Below, piece by piece: positions 1 through 9,824 of a DNA stretch of 64,000 nucleotides (positions are counted from its first letter, which is position 1; the number at the start of each line of letters is the position of its first letter). The position numbers and the translations under genes are program-made. The notes under the pieces are model-generated. The model was not told the origin of the DNA. It made no database searches and was given only the letters and a program-made list of their open reading frames with translations. Origin of the DNA: Cladorrhinum sp. PSN259 (Eukaryota > Ascomycota > Sordariomycetes > Sordariales > Podosporaceae); assembly GCA_033725935.1 (NCBI GenBank), contig MU867143.1:19631-83630 (forward strand). The letters run 5' to 3'.

Positions 1-300
1 TTGATCGCGGTCGCTAAGGTACATGGTCAGATAGTACAAGAACCGAAACTCAAAGTCGAGCACACGGCCGCCCGGGTCGAAGGACAGGAACAACTGGATA
101 TCAACGCGCCTGTGCGATACTACGTAGCTCTCATGTGCACCACACGCGCGTGAGGACTAGCGGGTGTTGAGCATCTTCATAGTGACCATCTTCCCGTCGA
201 TGAACTAGCTGATCATGTGGCGCGCGCGCTGGAAGCACTTCGATGTGGCCATCACCATGTACGGATCCTCAGTGACCTGGTACTTGACGCAAAGGCGGGC
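1..300 (-). pseudogene. Decayed gene fragment at the window edge
   Basis: On the minus strand one frame reads as protein-like sequence from about 300 down to base 1 and runs off the window. It includes the stretches VKYQVTEDPYMVMATSKC and FDPGGRVLDFEFRFLYYL. Two in-frame TAG codons interrupt it (complement of 205-207 and of 157-159), exactly 16 codons apart and both readable as CAG changed to TAG, which is what RIP does. The tail faintly recalls SnoaL/NTF2-like proteins, but I do not recognise the family with confidence. No intact start is visible. Confidence 0.4.
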
Positions 301-475
301 ATGGGGCCGTCGACCTTGCCATCTCGCGCGTCGGCTATATCGATAATTCGTCCAGACCCCGGTTCAGCTGTGAGCTCACAATGCTTCTCACGAGGATTGC
401 GGCTAGCACTGGCTTTCTCCATGACCCAAGACTGGGTCTAGATCGCTTTGTGAGTTGTTTGGAATAGATTATGTG

Positions 476-535
476 GTCTGGATTCCCGAGAGGAGCTTAT
501 TGCTGGTCTAGATTCCTGAGAGGCGCTTATTGCTG
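476..535. repeat. Two-copy tandem repeat of about 30 bp
   Basis: Two adjacent 30-base units (476-505 and 506-535) share the ends GATTCC..GAGAGG and GCTTATTGCTG. They differ at only a few positions, mostly C/T or G/A transitions. There is no coding potential here; it lies in otherwise featureless sequence. Confidence 0.7.
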
Positions 536-914
536 GTTTAATATGCCAGGGCCCACATATTAGTCTTGAGGTGATGAGGTGGACTAGACCCCACATTATA
601 TGCAGGTCGCTGGAGATAGTTTAGTTAACCTACATAGGTGTTTGTGGCTAGCTGAATGGTAAGTTCAGCTTTGATTTTTCAGATACCTAAAGGGCTGGGC
701 TCGTCCGGACTACAAAGGCTGCCAGCGGTATCAGGCGAGGGCTAAGCCGTATTCACTTATTAGTATGCGCCCCTGTAATAGTCTATCGGACCCAAACTAG
801 CTGAGAAACGGGGTCTTGAGGATTCCGAGACTGAAGAGGTAATACCTCCAACCTCAAAAATTTCCTCTTGTTTCCTGTTCCGAATCTCGACATCTTGCAC
901 CAACGCAGGCACGT

Positions 915-1015
915 GACTTTGCACAGGCACTAGACACCCGGGGCACACCCAGTGCACACCCTGGGCACACCCCAAACCCAGTGCACACCCAGTGCACACC
1001 TTGCACACACCCACC
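915..1015. repeat. Imperfect tandem repeat of GCACACCC-type units
   Basis: The strand is a run of near-identical short units built on GGGCACACCC, AGTGCACACC and CTTGCACACA. The open frames through it on the minus strand are rich in Cys, Gly and Val only because of the repeat, so I do not call a gene. Confidence 0.7.
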
Positions 1016-1289
1016 AACACCATGATGTGCCCTACCAAAGAGGCCGCTGGTGCAACTCCAAGCGAGGGTTCTCAAAACAGCCACCTCAGCTAGGGAAGTA
1101 AAAAAGTTCGCCCCTTTTCTCTAGGATCAAAATAGAATGCTGCCCTTCCCCTCAGCTCTAGCACGTCTTTATAAGTATATGCTATTATCCTCCTCCGACT
1201 TACTATTTCTCCCGGGACAGAGGGATATCGAGCAAAGATAACCTACGTTTTTATTTGTCAAAAAGCTTGGGTACATAATTTATTGCCAT

Positions 1290-1725
1290 CAATATAATAG
1301 ATAATAGAAAGAATAAACGACGGAAAAAGGCGGTAGAAATTAACGAGCTGATTTAACTGGCGTTATAGAATGGATTTATCGTAGACTATTTAAAATATAC
1401 CCTTCATTCGGCTTATAAAAAGTTAAGGTTAAATAGCTAAAAGAGATACAAGCGAGAACTCGAAGTATGGGCAGCGTATGGTATTAGATAGAATGTAGAG
1501 AATTATAGGAGATATCACTAATTCGTAATAGGTTCGAAAAGATACTTTAAAACAGTATTAGTAATATAATATATCCCTGCCACTCCGCTCGATATATAAT
1601 GCTTAAAGCTATATGCCGAGTTCGTCGTATATACGATAAAGGGTAGGTCTCGAGGTAGATTAGGCCCGGAAAAGCCAAAGGCAGATGCTGGAAGCGTGCG
1701 AGGCGCGATGCGGCGATTCTACAGC
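1290..1725 (+). pseudogene. AT-shifted coding relic, possibly DUF3435/FluG-like tyrosine recombinase
   Basis: In one plus-strand reading (with frame slips and TAG/TAA stops) the segment gives protein-like text such as YKRELEVWAAYGI, then PATPLDI, LKLYAEFVVYTIKGRS and VRGAMRRFYS. This order (a YxxxLxxW helix, a P..DI/DV..LK..F motif, then a GR..V....RF motif) resembles the N-terminal part of fungal DUF3435/FluG-domain proteins, the group that includes Starship captain recombinases. The relic stops where the Copia LTR begins at 1730. The family assignment is pattern memory only and could be wrong; the decay (stops, AT bias) is directly visible. Confidence 0.3.
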
Positions 1726-1729
1726 ATAT

Positions 1730-2158
1730 TGTTACACCCTGGGCGGAATACCGTCACATACGGACCACTGGGTGGCCCGCAGCCAATCATTGGGCCAGGG
1801 ATGAGAAGACCAGAAGTCCCAGAGCAACCAATCAGGGAGTGCTCTGTGTGATCTGTCGCCAAGACGGGGAGCACAGAGAGCATAGCATGTCAGATAACAG
1901 CGCCTTGGGAATTGTGCACTTGGAAACGCAATTGTGCTAGTAATTGATGGTTCAGATGGTTGTTTTATTGGCTGATCTGGTTCTGACCAGAAGAGTGGTC
2001 TGGCTCGACCTCCCTTGATATCAGGGAAGATCTCAGACCCTGTAAAAGCCAAGGATAGATTATATTAGTATATCGTAGACCTGTGGTCCTGTAGACCCTA
2101 ACCCTCGGACAGAACCCCCGACGGATCCTCTATTTCTGGACCCCTACTTTCTGATACA
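1730..2158 (-). repeat. Copia-type LTR (3' LTR of the adjacent element)
   Basis: Read on the minus strand it starts TGTATCAG at 2158 and ends GTGTAACA at 1730. A G-rich polypurine tract (complement of 2159-2166) lies directly before the TG end, and the RNase H region follows outward, as expected for a 3' LTR. It contains a CCAATCATTGG palindrome and a block resembling the LTR family at 50-54 kb. The 5 bases before the LTR on the left are CATAT. Confidence 0.55.
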
Positions 2159-3205
2159 CCCCCTCAGATCTAGCTAACTTATTAGGTCTGTCTAAGTACT
2201 TATGCCTCAAAAGGTTCTTCTAGTCCTAGCTATAAAATGAATCTATTATGACACCTAATATTTAGGGCTTTTATCAGTCCATCTGCCACTATACTGCTTA
2301 ACGGAATATATTCTACGCCAATAGTCTGTCGCTTAACCTCCTGACGCAACCAGTGGTTATGGATATCCATATGCCGTAACATTGTCTATAATGTGGCCAC
2401 TTCGGCCGTAACTAGCCGTATGGTGTGGACATTGTCGCACTGAATGGTAATCCGGTAACTGTCGAGCCGTATGGTCAGTTCTTGAAGGAGCCGGCTTATA
2501 AAAAGGGCTTCTTTAGCAGCTTATGCCAACGCGAGAAGCTCTGCCTCGGTTGTAGACGTGGTTACTGTGTCTTGTTTATTGGCTCGCCATCCTATTAGTC
2601 CACCAAATAACTTCATTATATACGCCTGCGAGCTCTTTCGATCCAACGAATTATTAGCAAAGGACGCATCACTTGCAACTACGAAGTCGTCTCTACCCCC
2701 TAGCCTTAAAGCCAATTTACGGGTAGTATATAGGTAGTATAGTACTTAGTCAGCTACTTTATGGTACTCTGGTCCAGGATTGATATTAAATCGAACGAGT
2801 CGTAAGGCAGCAAAGGCGATGTCTGGTCTTATAATGACGGCAGCGTATAGGATAGATCTAGTCTTTTGCTAGTACCAAGTAGCCGAGTGCGGCTCGGCCG
2901 TGCCTTCGTATGGCAGTGATTCTGTATGTCCTATTGGGACTTTGGGTGGCCGGCCAGTCGAAGGTCTAGCCTGTATGATGATCTTATCGATGTAAGCAGT
3001 CTAAGATAGCCAGAGTAGCCGTCTTGCCCTGTCCCGGTATACTTGGATTCTAAGGAACCACTGCAGTGGGCCTCCTCCTATAAGCGTATACCTCTATTGA
3101 AGTTATTAAGCCAGTAGTCCTGCCGTACCGTTATCCTTCTTTCGGTAAGCAAAGAGGATATCGTCGACGTAAAAGAATACAAGGATTACTATGGTAGGAT
3201 GCTAG
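2159..3205 (-). mobile_element. 5'-truncated Ty1/Copia retrotransposon (RT end and RNase H)
   Basis: From right to left the minus strand carries the reverse transcriptase catalytic motif FYVDDI (around 3145-3175), then diverged RT/RNase H linker. A well-preserved RNase H block follows at 2521-2715 (VASDASFAN, SSQAYIMKLFGG, TSTTEAELLALA). That order and the adjoining polypurine tract and LTR identify a Copia element lying in minus orientation. Everything upstream of the YVDD motif (gag, protease, integrase, most of RT) is missing. The truncation point near 3205 lies about 50 bp from the stop codon of the endoglucanase gene. The copy cannot be mobile. Confidence 0.8.
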
Positions 3206-3253
3206 CACATGGAAGAGCCATTGTAGTCACCGCCATTACCCAACACACTGAAT

Positions 3254-4940
3254 TCACTGCTTCCCACGCACCAGACAGGCCTTGACCAGAGCACTGTCAC
3301 TCCATCCGTTTCCATTTCTCGTTGGCACCTCGCTCAGCTCGTATGTCTGCGCGCTAAACGACCCGGCCGACCAGCCGATGTAGCCGATGAAGACATCGGC
3401 GTTTTGGCTAGGTAATTACAACACTCAACATCAGTACACCTGTAGTCATGAAATTTCATACCGAAAGACAAAGCGCGACTCACTCGAGGAACCTCAGCTG
3501 CTGGCACAGGTACTTCTTGCACGAGTCGGTGTTTCCGCCGCCGGTCTCGCTGAGGATGGCCTTGCGGTTGTTTTCTTTGAGCCAGGTGGCGAGGGGCAGG
3601 AAGGCGTTGCTGATGTTGTCGGTCGTGCACTCGGTGTGCGTGCCGGAGTTGTCCGAGTCGAGGTACTCTGGTTAGTAGGAGGCAGCGGTTAGTACTGGAA
3701 CTGGAGTGCGCGAGGTTTGGTAAGCAAGATATCTGTTTGAGCTTACTGTGGACATCAATGATGAGATTGTCGACGCTGCCGTCCGGGTTCTTGACCTTTA
3801 GCAGTGCCGGGCCTGACTTGGTGGGCATCGCCTGGGCAGAGGTCCAGCTGTTGGTGAGAGCAATGTCAGCTTTCTCGTTTCTCTCCCTCCCATCCTCCAA
3901 GCGACCGAGGGCTCATACTCATTCCCGGGGAGTGCAATCATCTGATTCTTGGCGACGCCTCGGATGGCCGTGACGACTTCTTGGACGGTGTCTGCCCACT
4001 TGTTGATATCCGGGACATCATGAGGCTATATATCCGCCTGTTAGCACGTCACTACCCACAATGTTTATCTGGTGGCAGTGTCTTGCCTCGTTCATGATCC
4101 CAAAGATAATCTTCTCCTGGTTCGCATACTTGGTCGCGAGCTGGGTCCAGAGGCTGACGAACTGGGAGTTTTGCGGACCGCCCTGGCCGATGATCTGTCC
4201 ATTCCACCGAGCATCTTTTGCATCTCGTTAGTTCTGGCAGCGGCAAAAACGCCCTTGGCTCGGTTAGACATACAGTTGTGGATCTGGCATCATATTAGTC
4301 TCATCCACATGTTGAGCACGTCGAAGCGGAAAAAAGACTCACATCAAGCATGCAATACGCCCCCGTTCTCAGACAAGCCTGGACCAGCTGGTCATACTTG
4401 CCAAAGTTTCCAGAGTTCAGATTCCCACCGAGTTGGTTGTTGACAAGGTACTGCCACCCGACGGGGAGACGGAAAATGTTCATGCCATCGTCTTTGTAAA
4501 AGTGTTGCATCTGACCGGCTCTGGGAAAAGGCGGCATTGGATGGTCAATACCTAAGTTTATCCTCCCAACCAAATGGACAACTTACCCATCAGCACCGCC
4601 AAGACCAGAGATGGGCGGCACCACTTTCGTTACATCGCAGGCGCCCTGGCTGGAACATCAAATATTGTTAGTACCGAGTGTCAGTTGCTAGAGAGAGGGT
4701 TTGTTTTGGGGCTGACCAACATGGAGCAACCAAAGTCGAAGCCAGCAATATTAGTGCCAACTGGGTATTGTGACTCAGGGGTCAGCTTGCAGCCCAATCT
4801 CTGGGTTAGTCGCGGACGGTTGAGTTTTGATCCTTACCAAACTGGACACCCGAAGCTGCTGCCGCCCGTTGCTCGGATTGTGCCGGTAGTGCCTTTGCAG
4901 CTCCTGCAAGGGCCACGGCAGATAGGATTGCGAAGAACAT
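3254..4940 (-). CDS. Secreted GH5 endo-beta-1,4-glucanase (cellulase)
   Basis: Secreted endoglucanase of glycoside hydrolase family 5, probably subfamily 5, which cuts internal beta-1,4 bonds in cellulose. The gene is split into about seven exons. The start at 4940 gives a signal peptide (MFFAILSAVALAGAAKALP) and a short linker, then FVGTNIAGFDFGCSM typical of the barrel start. Later exons give NIFRLPVGWQYLVNN, the acid/base motif IMNEPHD and the nucleophile motif LSETGGG. The C-terminus (YIGWSAGSF through ALVKACLVRGKQ) ends at a TGA on 3254-3256. Both catalytic glutamates are present. No CBM1 module is visible between signal peptide and catalytic domain, unlike Trichoderma EG2-type enzymes. 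Exon 1 is 4838-4940, with GT..AG boundaries. It looks intact. Confidence 0.9.
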
Positions 4941-5070
4941 TGTGATGTGATGCAGCCAAGAAAGACAACCAACAAAAATAGTGTATGTATGTACAGAGAA
5001 GGCGTCCGATTCGAACTTGGAACCACAACCCTTCGTCTGTCTAGGCGCCAAGGTGAGCTACGTCTGGGCA

Positions 5071-5078
5071 TTTATATA
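5071..5078 (-). promoter_or_regulatory. Candidate TATA box of the GH5 gene
   Basis: TATATAAA on the minus strand, about 130 bases upstream of the endoglucanase ATG at 4940. This spacing leaves room for a 5' leader of about 100 bases. Confidence 0.5.
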
Positions 5079-5079
5079 T

Positions 5080-5733
5080 ACTTTCTTATCGTTACCATGG
5101 TTTTGCCCTCCTCGGTTGCAGCTCATGGACATCAGGGACCTGCCATTCGGGCCGCGTGAGGAGCAGCTTGGACGCTCGTGACGTGATGGAAATTGCTGCG
5201 TGGCCAATCTGCTCGCGGCGCATAAAAGCTCAGCCAAGCTGGCTCGCAAAGCGGCATGGAAAGCCGGGTTCAAGAAAGGAATGACGGATGGGTGCTTCCA
5301 GGTCGCGGCAGGAAATGCGGAGAGGGTGGGGAGGCAGGCTCAGTAATGCGATCATATTATCCCGTCGGGGATGTGCTGTCTTCGTTACCTAGCTGGGGGA
5401 TACCGGGAGCACGTTCCCGGGGTGCATTTTTCCAGGCTAAGGTGCCGGCATATCTGATGGTGGGTACCAATATCTCTGAAACGGAACCGCGGATGTCCAA
5501 TCGGGGTTGCAACCGAGAAAGCTTGTTGTGTCTTGGTTGTATTATCTCTGCCAGTTGGAGAAGAGATCTTGGACCGTCCCGCTGCTTTGAAAAACGGCCG
5601 AGAATTGGGTATCTACCTTAAGTTTGATATTACAATAGAGTATCTATGCAATATTAATACAAAGCCATGACAATGACAGTAAACGATCCAAGCGGGCAAA
5701 TCGAAGAGCAATGCAGCTCACCACCCACGCAGT
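5080..5733. other. Intergenic region, GH5 promoter side
   Basis: No gene seen. The stretch lies between the GH5 promoter and the 3' end of the broken GPCR gene. It contains G-rich words matching the loose SYGGRG consensus of the carbon-catabolite repressor CreA/Cre1 (for example GTGGGG near 5328 and CTGGGG near 5393). Such words are common by chance, so this is only a hint of glucose repression. Confidence 0.35.
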
Positions 5734-6700
5734 CTATGAGGTCAAAAAAGTCCCCTGCAGCTCTCGATCCTCTGGGAAATACGCCTTCAATGGCCGTTGC
5801 GGAATAGCCTCTCCCAGCCGGTTGGCACCAACATCAGCAGTACTCACCACCTCGATCTCGACCGTTTTCCGAATGACTGGACCCGTATAGTCACCGTCCT
5901 TCTTTCTCAAATTTCCCATCTCGATCGGACAAGACCCCATCGAGTCCGTCCTGCCCAGCGTTTCTTCTCTTTCTCCCCCTTCACTGCTAGACCCTCCCGG
6001 TTCCAAACTAGTCCTCGAAGCGACCAGCTACTCGTCTCTCGATCCTTGCCGTGATGCAGCAATCGCAGCAGCAGCTACCGAGCTCCAGCGCTTGGAGCTG
6101 CGTTTCGCGACGCTTAGATCGCCGTATCCGTGGCCCGCCGCGCCACCCACTCCGTTAATCACAGCAAGAAATTTCCGAGGAAACAAGAGATTCCGCCAGT
6201 TGGACAGCGAGCTCTCGGTCGCTCCATATATGACGGCGTCGACGAAGCCCTGCAAGCACGATGCACGCCTTGTCGAGGGTCTGCAGCTGCCAGGGCACCG
6301 GGTTGCCGGTGATGGTCTGGTAGATGCGGATGCACGTCGGGAGGGACCAGATGATGGCGTAAGTGAGGGGGTAGAGGAGCATGAGACGGGCCAGCTGCAA
6401 CATGGGGTCAGATTCAGAGGGGCGGGTGGCGGAAGGAGACTGAGAACTTACCCGCTTGAGCCTGCGGGCGTGCCGGGCAGATACGGCCGCGGCGCTGAGA
6501 CTGTTGCTGTCAAGCTGTCGAGAGCCGGAAGCGTCGAGGGATACGAGTCGGCGGTGGGCGCGGAAGAGGATAAAGTAGAGCCGGGCGTACATGAGAAACA
6601 TGACGACGATGATAGCCCCTGGGAAGTCAAGTTAAAGTAATCGTCAAGAAAAAAGAAGCTCGGGCTACTTACACCGGGGGACAAAGTTGACCTTTCTTGT
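5734..6700 (-). pseudogene. Git3/Gpr1-type carbon-sensing GPCR, 3' half only, broken
   Basis: The minus strand encodes the second half of a fungal G-protein-coupled receptor of the Git3/Gpr1 class (glucose or amino-acid sensing through Gpa2 and cAMP). Visible are TM5 (AIIVVMFLMYARLYFILF), a long Arg/Ser-rich third loop split by a GTAAGT..CAG intron near 6405-6450, TM6 (LYPLTYAIIWSLP), TM7 (TLDKACIVL then QGFVDAVIYG) and a Ser/Glu-rich tail ending at 5734. Three lesions are visible. TM1-4 are missing because the gene stops at about 6700 against AT-rich repeat DNA. One extra base near 6256 shifts frame within TM7. An in-frame TAG (complement of 6028-6030) stands where CAG fits. It is a pseudogene. 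Confidence 0.8.
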
Positions 6701-7195
6701 CGTCAGTAGCCGGTACGTATAGTGCGCATAAAGCTCAATCGGGCGTCGAAATCCTAGCTACGCTTAGCAATCGGCATTCTCGTCATATTCGTAACGCTCG
6801 TACTCAATGAGCTAGCCCTAATAGCTGATATAAACCCCGGTTTCATAAAGGACTATTATATTCTCTTATTAAACACCTCCACTCTAAGCCAAAACCTCAT
6901 CCAAACACCGATAAACGAAGGAAATAAGCCCTCGCCCACATCTTACGGACCATTAAGTGGAGTTATCGGTAAGCTATATACAGACGCAATTACGGCGGTT
7001 AGGTCGGCCATTATATCTAGCTTTACAGAGCTATCAACCGTCGAAAACGATATCACTAATAAGCCTATAGAGAAGATAGGGATTCAGCAATAATATTTCC
7101 TCTATATCATAAACTGTTAATATATGGCATTTATAAGATAAAAGGTAATAGGCCTAATATCAAACTTATTGCTTACCTAATAGGCACGGGTAAGC
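6700..7195. other. AT-rich mutated repeat DNA, no gene
   Basis: This stretch is TA-rich, full of stops in all frames, and directly abuts the broken edge of the GPCR relic. No element could be named. Its composition matches the other RIP-altered blocks in the window. Confidence 0.5.
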
Positions 7196-7347
7196 ACCCA
7201 GAACCTTCTCCCCATAGGGTATAAGATACTGAGAAAATATGTGTAAATAGTTTTACTATAAATAGGGAGACTGCTAGGCACTCTCCGTCGTGAGGACTTG
7301 GTTCCTTACGTAAGCAATATACGTTCATTGTCTATAATACTCTTCGC
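7196..7347 (+). repeat. LTR fragment of the TGTTAC..GTAACA family
   Basis: This segment matches the middle of the solo LTR at 53851-54342 (about 54088-54203): the TTCACTATAA-type word, AGTGCT..GCACT, the CGTGAGGACTTGGTTCC block and CGTTCATTGTCTA. Several C/T and G/A differences separate them. Both LTR ends are missing. Confidence 0.65.
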
Positions 7348-7554
7348 ACGATAAGTTAAAATACGTTGTTTTGGCTCACCCAACCTAAACCATAGATTTT
7401 TTTATCTTTTGAAGCCCCTTTTTAGCCAAAACCTATAGATAACCCTATAGCTCCCTTTACAGAACCCTATAAAAAACGACCACCTTTCTTTTTCTTTTCC
7501 TCCTATAACCTTAATTCTTGGTCTTCTTTTATTATTTTTAGTGTAAAAAGATCG

Positions 7555-7995
7555 TCATAAGTCGTACCTATACAGAGGAGCAACTTCAATATGTAATCGA
7601 GGCCGTCCTTAATGATATATCCTAGCGAAAAGCGGCTAGATTGCATAGTGTGCCCTACTTTGCTATACGCGGCCGTATACTTAGGAGGCAATTACCATAA
7701 AAACCCTATAAATACTAAAAGCGCTTATTAGATGGAGAAAAGGACCGTTTGGTAGACTGGATTCTAAAGTAAAAAGCCGCTAATTACGCTCCTACTCCCG
7801 CAATAATACGGACTATTACCATTAGAATTCTGGCTGGCCGAGGCGACTATGCCCCCTTTAGTAAACGATAGATATAGCGCTTTTTTATACGACGACCTAA
7901 AGTTAAGACTAAGTTAAGAAAGCGAATTAACTATAAACGCATTAATAAAGCCACTCCTGAGGCTATTAATAAGTTACCCTGCTGCTTGTACGCCG
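7555..7995 (+). pseudogene. Fot1/pogo-type DNA transposase relic (N-terminal DNA-binding half)
   Basis: A single plus-strand frame starting around 7555 reads YTEEQLQYVIEAVLN, RKAARLHSVP (Psq-like helix-turn-helix), EKDRLVDWIL, AGRGDYAPFSK and IQRFFIRRPKVKTKLRKRI (CENP-B-like helix-turn-helix), as in Tc1/mariner-superfamily Fot1/pogo transposases. In-frame stops occur where CAG, CAA and TGG codons fit, for example 7770-7772 and 7869-7871. The relic ends near 7990; no DDE catalytic domain follows. Confidence 0.65.
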
Positions 7996-7999
7996 GGGT

Positions 8000-8370
8000 A
8001 GTTGGTCGTCAAAACCCAGCACTATTTATATACCGAACGAAGCTAAACCCTCCCACTTCCCTTTTCCAGGATGATCATAAATTGGTTACTGGTTAAAGGG
8101 GGTGGAGGTCTGGCGCAACGGGATACGATACCTTGGACATCTAGCCGTGGGGGCTTCTGCTGACTGAACGGGCGATTAGACAGCTATCCCTCTGAATAAA
8201 GATTATGGAAGGAGCGGAGGAAACTGACACCCAAACTAATGGGGGAGCAAGACTGTGTTAGCGGTATGGTGCAAGACTTAGGTTAATCCATAGTCTATTC
8301 ACCGCCTTTGGCGGGGAGGGGAACCAGCTCTAGAAAATTGAATGAATGAATGAATGAATGTACTCGGAGA
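8000..8370 (+). mobile_element. Possible LINE-type 3' end with (TGAA)n tail
   Basis: After the transposase relic the base composition changes abruptly to a more GC-rich block. That block ends in five TGAA units at 8339-8360. A non-LTR retrotransposon 3' end often stops in such a short tandem tail, so a 5'-truncated LINE is the simplest reading. No coding sequence supports it. Confidence 0.3.
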
Positions 8371-9824
8371 AGTACACCGAGAGCCACAAAGACAGCGGGC
8401 GGATTAACTTGCATGGAATCATCAGGGGTTCCGACCGAGCACCAAATTTGAGCTCGTTCCTAGGTGTTCATGTGAGAATCTTAAAGCGGAGACTAGGAGA
8501 GCCGACCGATGGCCTAACTGATGCATAATCGATTGAAAGTCATTCGCCTTACGGTATAGAATAGACGTATAGCTTGGGGCATCTAGAAAGTTGATACTGC
8601 GTAATAGAGAGCATGGTCCTGGTGGGTCGTTAGAGATCTTACTCCTCAACTTAGACGACCTAGAGGGTCGGCATCGCCTCCTTTTCTGCCGCCCCCGTAA
8701 GACTCTCGAGGGTCTCAGATCCGATATTAACACGACAATCCCTATTGCCTATGATAAAAGCCATCGGTTGAATGCTTTACGATATACCATAATCTCCTAA
8801 ACTAAAACCCAGAGGAAACGTTACGTTCTCCTTTTCTTTTTTGGTTTTAGGAGGGGAGCGGGTTTAGCTTGCCGTAGCCTTAGCGGACCCTCTCGATACT
8901 ATATTCTTGGTCGTTCTAAGTTACTAGAAGGAGGGAATCCGGAACGGCCGAGGTTATTAGGTTTCTGAGCTCTGATATTAGGAGTCAACCGCATAAACTT
9001 GAACGCTAATATGACCTAGCTTTAATCTGCCTTGCATAAATCTGCCGGAGAAGGATCGTTGGTGCTCGGTCGGACTATACCAGGAGCCGCTATAGAAGGC
9101 ATTGCGTGTTTGCGGGACAAGCTGTCGTTGGTCTGCCTTACTTGATCCCGCAGATGAGGCCCTCCCCTGAGGGAGGCATCCAAGAAAAAAAAAACTCAAA
9201 GTGAGATAAGGGAAGAAAAAACTCAAGCGTGTTGCTTGTAAGTCTAATTTTAGCTTTCGGCAAGTTTAAACGGAATGGCAAAATGCGGCCCAGGGCATCG
9301 CCACGACCAACACACCCCCGGCACAGGGCAGCACACCCCCTATACAGGCCAAACCCAGTGGAGCACCAAGCGACTCACGAAGAAGGCAATCCTCAAAGTC
9401 GACATTCGGAACAAGAACTGGGCTGTTATGGGATTGGTAGGAAGACTGCTGGCCGCTTCATGAGCTAGCTAAAGATCATGCATCTCATGAAAAGCTAGCA
9501 GCACGTCCAGACAAGTTTTACCGCCCCTCCCGTACTCAGAAATAAGTCCTCTTAATACAAAGATAGGTCCAGCCGTTGGCATATAAGGTCTGTTTGTCTC
9601 GCTCACAAGTGATCACATAAGAAAGTCATCACAGCTTACTCCCTCAGCAAGCGCTTATTTTAAAGGCAAGTGTTATCCTATCCTCGAGTGTCGGTCCCAC
9701 TGCAGAAGAAGAACAATCAGACTGACTCAATTTATGACGCAAAAGGTGCACGCCCTACTGCATATAGCTCGCAATGCTAATGATCGTAAAAACAGACACA
9801 TCCCTCCCAAGAAGAACGTTCATC
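8370..9824. other. Intergenic stretch, no gene recognised
   Basis: Short open frames occur on both strands but none looks protein-like. A patch near 9300-9360 repeats CACACCCCC-type words like those at 915-1015. The last 200 bases before 9825 are probably the leader and promoter of the lectin-like gene. Confidence 0.4.

Noticed and set aside
760..1084. Minus-strand frames of 76-92 codons rich in Cys, Gly and Val
   Set aside because: They run through the GCACACCC tandem repeat and owe their composition to it.
4990..5070. tRNA-like A-box and B-box words on the minus strand (TAGCTCACCTTGG and GTTCGAATC)
   Set aside because: The bases next to the B box cannot form a T stem and no acceptor stem can be paired; the boxes are coincidental.
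6092..6640. 182-codon plus-strand frame
   Set aside because: It is the antisense shadow of the GPCR relic, whose conserved motifs are on the other strand.
8339..8360. TGAA units as a CRISPR-like or functional repeat
   Set aside because: A four-base microsatellite in a eukaryotic genome; best explained as a LINE tail or simple repeat.
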